Positions 51,405 to 53,714 of a DNA stretch of 53,714 nt are shown one piece after another. The notes beneath the pieces were generated by a model. That model did not search any database, had not been told where the DNA came from, and saw only the letters and a list, made by a program, of their open reading frames with translations. Position 1 is the stretch's first letter, and each line of letters opens with the position of its first letter. The position numbers and the translations under genes are program-made. The DNA lies in contig CAZHCA010000030.1 in NCBI GenBank assembly GCA_964530825.1, forward strand, positions 1 to 53,714. The letters run 5' to 3'. The DNA comes from CAZHCA01 sp964530825 (lineage in GTDB: Bacteria; Bacteroidota; Bacteroidia; Chitinophagales; Saprospiraceae).

Positions 51405-53546
51405 ATGTATAGCCCCAAAGAGCAACAAGCTTTACTACAGCTATCCAAAGAAATGCTCAATGCTGACTCTGCTTTGCGCACTCAATCTCCTGATTTGCAA
51501 GTGGAAAAGCTACGCCGCCTGATTGAATTTCACGAATGGCGGTATTACATCCTCAATGATCCGCTGATTAGCGACTATGAATACGATCAGCTATTTAAGC
51601 AATTGGAAGCCCTGGAGGGCGAGCATCCCGATTTAATCACTCCCGATTCCCCTACCCAGCGGGTAAGTACTGATTTGACCTCTGATTTCCCGTCGGTCGA
51701 GCATCTGGTACCTATGTTATCGCTGGCCAACTCTTACAATGCCGAGGATTTAAAAGACTGGGATGCGAAGTTGAAGCGCCTTTTGTCTATCGACCCAAAC
51801 GATGATATCGCCTACGCGGTGGAACCCAAGTTTGATGGAGGCAGTATCGCTTTGGTTTACGAAGAAGGTCGCATGGTGCGCGGAGCGACTCGTGGTAATG
51901 GGCGTATGGGCGAAGAAATTACCAATAATGCACGGGTGATACGTTCAATCCCCCTGAAGGCGGATTTTCAGCAATACGGTCTGCGCAAGGTAGAGCTGCG
52001 AGGTGAAGTCCTTATCCGAAAAGATATTTTCAAAAAGATCAATGAGCAACGGGCTAAAAATGGGCTGTCTCTATTTGCCAATGCACGCAACACGGCCACT
52101 GGCGGCCTTAGGATGAAAGATCCGCAAGAGGTAGCCCGCCGCGGTCTGGAGGCATTTATCTATTCCCTGGGGTATGCCGAAGGTGTAGAGGGCGGTGATG
52201 GTTTCCAAAAGCTGGACTCGCACTACGAAAGTCTCGATATGCTTAACCAGATGGGTTTCAAGGTGCCGATGGAAGGTACGGAACGTCGGCGCTGTCGTAA
52301 TATCCAGGAAGTAATCGAATTTTGTGAAGCATGGGAAGCCGGACGAGAAGACTATCCCTATGAGGTCGACGGCATGGTCATCAAAGTTGATGATCTAAGA
52401 TTGCAAGAACGGGCCGGTTACACGGCTCATCATCCGCGGTGGGCAATGGCTTATAAATTTAAAGCCAAACAAGCAACGACAAAGTTGCTAAGTGTAAATT
52501 TCCAAGTGGGCAAAGTGGGATCCATTACGCCAGTTGCTAAGCTAGAGCCCGTGCAATTAGCCGGAGTTACGGTTTCGTCCGTATCGCTGCACAATGAAGA
52601 CTTTATTAATAGTAAAGACTTGCGGATTGGCGATACGGTGCTGGTCGAACGCGCCGGTGATGTGATTCCCTATATCGTCAAAGCAATGGAAGATGTGCGC
52701 ACTGGTGACGAGCAACTCATCGAATTTCCACGGTTTTGCCCGATAAACACCACGGATACGCCGGTAGAATTAATTCGGGAGGCAGGCGAGGCAGCCTGGC
52801 GGTGCCCCGCTTGCGTTTGCGGTGCGCAGGATCTGCAACGGATGACCTGGCATGTCTCTAAATCGGCGATGGATATTGACGGACTGGGGAAACAAATCAT
52901 TGAGCGCTTCTATGAGTTGGGGCTCATCCGGAATATGGTGGATATTTACCGGCTCGACTACGACGCTATTGAACAGTTAGAAGGATTTGGGAAAAAATCG
53001 GTCGAAAACCTGCGCGACTCCATAGAGCGGGCTAAGCAAAATCCCGTACAGCGACTGTTGCATAGCTTGAGTATTCACCATCTGGGTAAAAAAGTGTCTC
53101 AATTATTAGCAGCTGAGATCGAGCATGTGCTGGATTTAAAGGACTGGACGCTGGAGGATTACACCCGAATAAAGGACGTAGGTCCCGTCGTGGCCGAGAA
53201 TGTGATGCGTTTCTTCCAAGTTGAGCGCAATGTGGAAATGCTTCGCGAAATGGAAAAGTTGGGGGTCAACATGACACCCACCGAGACTGACCGGCCGGTA
53301 GTTGCAGGTGAGGATGCTCCTCTCTACGGAAAAACTATTCTATTCACAGGTACGCTGCAAAACCTAAGTCGGAAGGAAGCACAACAATTGGCAGCCACGG
53401 CCGGCGCCAAAAATATCAGTGCCGTCAGCTCTAATCTCGATATCCTGGTGGTAGGTGAAAAAGCCGGCTCCAAACTCGCCAAAGCTCAGGAATTGGGTAC
53501 CGTAACCATCTGGACGGAAGACAAATTCCTGGAAGTAATTAGTTGA
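51405..53546 (+). CDS. ligA: NAD-dependent DNA ligase LigA
   Basis: Joins nicks in replication and repair using NAD. The 713 residues contain the adenylation domain, with K142 in EPKFDGGSI, then an OB fold, a zinc finger, helix-hairpin-helix repeats (for example SAMDIDGLGK and YDAIEQLEGFGKKSVENLR) and a C-terminal BRCT domain (YGKTILFTGTLQNLSRKEAQ). The zinc finger is unusual: the usual CPxCG reads C-P-I-N, and the second pair reads RCPACVC. It is transcribed alone from a canonical promoter. Confidence 0.97.
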   Translation: MYSPKEQQALLQLSKEMLNADSALRTQSPDLQVEKLRRLIEFHEWRYYILNDPLISDYEYDQLFKQLEALEGEHPDLITPDSPTQRVSTDLTSDFPSVEHLVPMLSLANSYNAEDLKDWDAKLKRLLSIDPNDDIAYAVEPKFDGGSIALVYEEGRMVRGATRGNGRMGEEITNNARVIRSIPLKADFQQYGLRKVELRGEVLIRKDIFKKINEQRAKNGLSLFANARNTATGGLRMKDPQEVARRGLEAFIYSLGYAEGVEGGDGFQKLDSHYESLDMLNQMGFKVPMEGTERRRCRNIQEVIEFCEAWEAGREDYPYEVDGMVIKVDDLRLQERAGYTAHHPRWAMAYKFKAKQATTKLLSVNFQVGKVGSITPVAKLEPVQLAGVTVSSVSLHNEDFINSKDLRIGDTVLVERAGDVIPYIVKAMEDVRTGDEQLIEFPRFCPINTTDTPVELIREAGEAAWRCPACVCGAQDLQRMTWHVSKSAMDIDGLGKQIIERFYELGLIRNMVDIYRLDYDAIEQLEGFGKKSVENLRDSIERAKQNPVQRLLHSLSIHHLGKKVSQLLAAEIEHVLDLKDWTLEDYTRIKDVGPVVAENVMRFFQVERNVEMLREMEKLGVNMTPTETDRPVVAGEDAPLYGKTILFTGTLQNLSRKEAQQLAATAGAKNISAVSSNLDILVVGEKAGSKLAKAQELGTVTIWTEDKFLEVIS

Positions 53547-53651
53547 TAACGAGAGAAATGAAGAGAGCTCCCTACTCATTCATCCCGCTCATTGAGCGAA
53601 GCCGAAATGAGCGATTCCCTACATTACCCCCTTGTCCTGCTACCCATTAAA

Positions 53652-53687
53652 AAAAGCGACCAGCCCCTTTCGGAACTGACCGCTTTT
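53652..53687. terminator. Bidirectional terminator after ligA
   Basis: AAAAGCG (53652-53658) and CGCTTTT (53681-53687) pair, with inner CAG/CTG pairs across a 2-nt mismatch. A- and T-runs on opposite sides suit termination from both directions: ligA from the left and an unseen minus-strand gene from the right. Confidence 0.65.
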
Positions 53688-53714
53688 CATCTTGTATCGC
53701 TTCAAGAGAACCCA

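Overview
The window looks like chromosomal DNA of a Bacteroidota member, most likely of the Saprospiria/Lewinella group. The evidence is three secreted proteins with type IX secretion (T9SS) C-terminal sorting domains, matches to the Bacteroidota promoter consensus (TTG, about 19 bp, TAnnTTTG) upstream of ligA and a few other genes, absence of Shine-Dalgarno sequences, a Wzi/RemB-type outer-membrane barrel, and the family content overall. The taxonomic call is inference. I see no rRNA, tRNA, CRISPR array, prophage or intact insertion sequence.

Layout. 1-495 holds a frameshifted GxxExxY gene flanked by short repeats. 496-2576 carries GDP-fucose synthase and mannose-1-phosphate guanylyltransferase (GDP-sugar supply). 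2698-10514 (minus) runs kdsD, a lipoprotein, a large secreted helical protein, a Wzi-like barrel and glgP: Kdo and surface-glycan genes plus glycogen breakdown. 10687-13326 is recQ-aroQ. 13580-20465 (minus) has a small secreted protein, a 1843-residue secreted protein with two nucleotidase-like modules around a beta-propeller, and rnpA. 20691-27104 holds radC, an ABC exporter, a GNAT protein, a T9SS subtilase and trhO. 27152-31555 (minus) is an operon of three amidohydrolase-fold proteins, of which only the middle one keeps the metal ligands. 31748-40755 (plus) is a tight seven-gene run: a TMTC-like membrane TPR protein, a NagZ/beta-lactamase fusion, a LolC/E-like permease, a small unknown, two cyclophilins and a polyphosphate-type glucokinase. 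40739-45025 (minus) holds a TPR protein, an EamA transporter and an ECF sigma/anti-sigma operon. 45152-49567 (minus) is a CotH-kinase protein with a GT-C membrane protein. 49713-53546 (plus) has an acyltransferase, a haem-motif T9SS protein and ligA.

How it fits together. Much of the window serves the cell envelope: sugar nucleotides and Kdo, an outer-membrane barrel, lipoproteins, peptidoglycan recycling, periplasmic prolyl isomerases and T9SS cargo. Housekeeping DNA and RNA genes (recQ, radC, ligA, rnpA, trhO) are interspersed. The least explained items are the overlapping secreted-protein/lipoprotein pair at 6245-9530, the metal-less amidohydrolase paralogues, the TMTC-like operon, the CotH/GT-C pair and several regulatory structures: a palindrome inside direct repeats, competing hairpins before the ABC exporter and a near-leaderless promoter.
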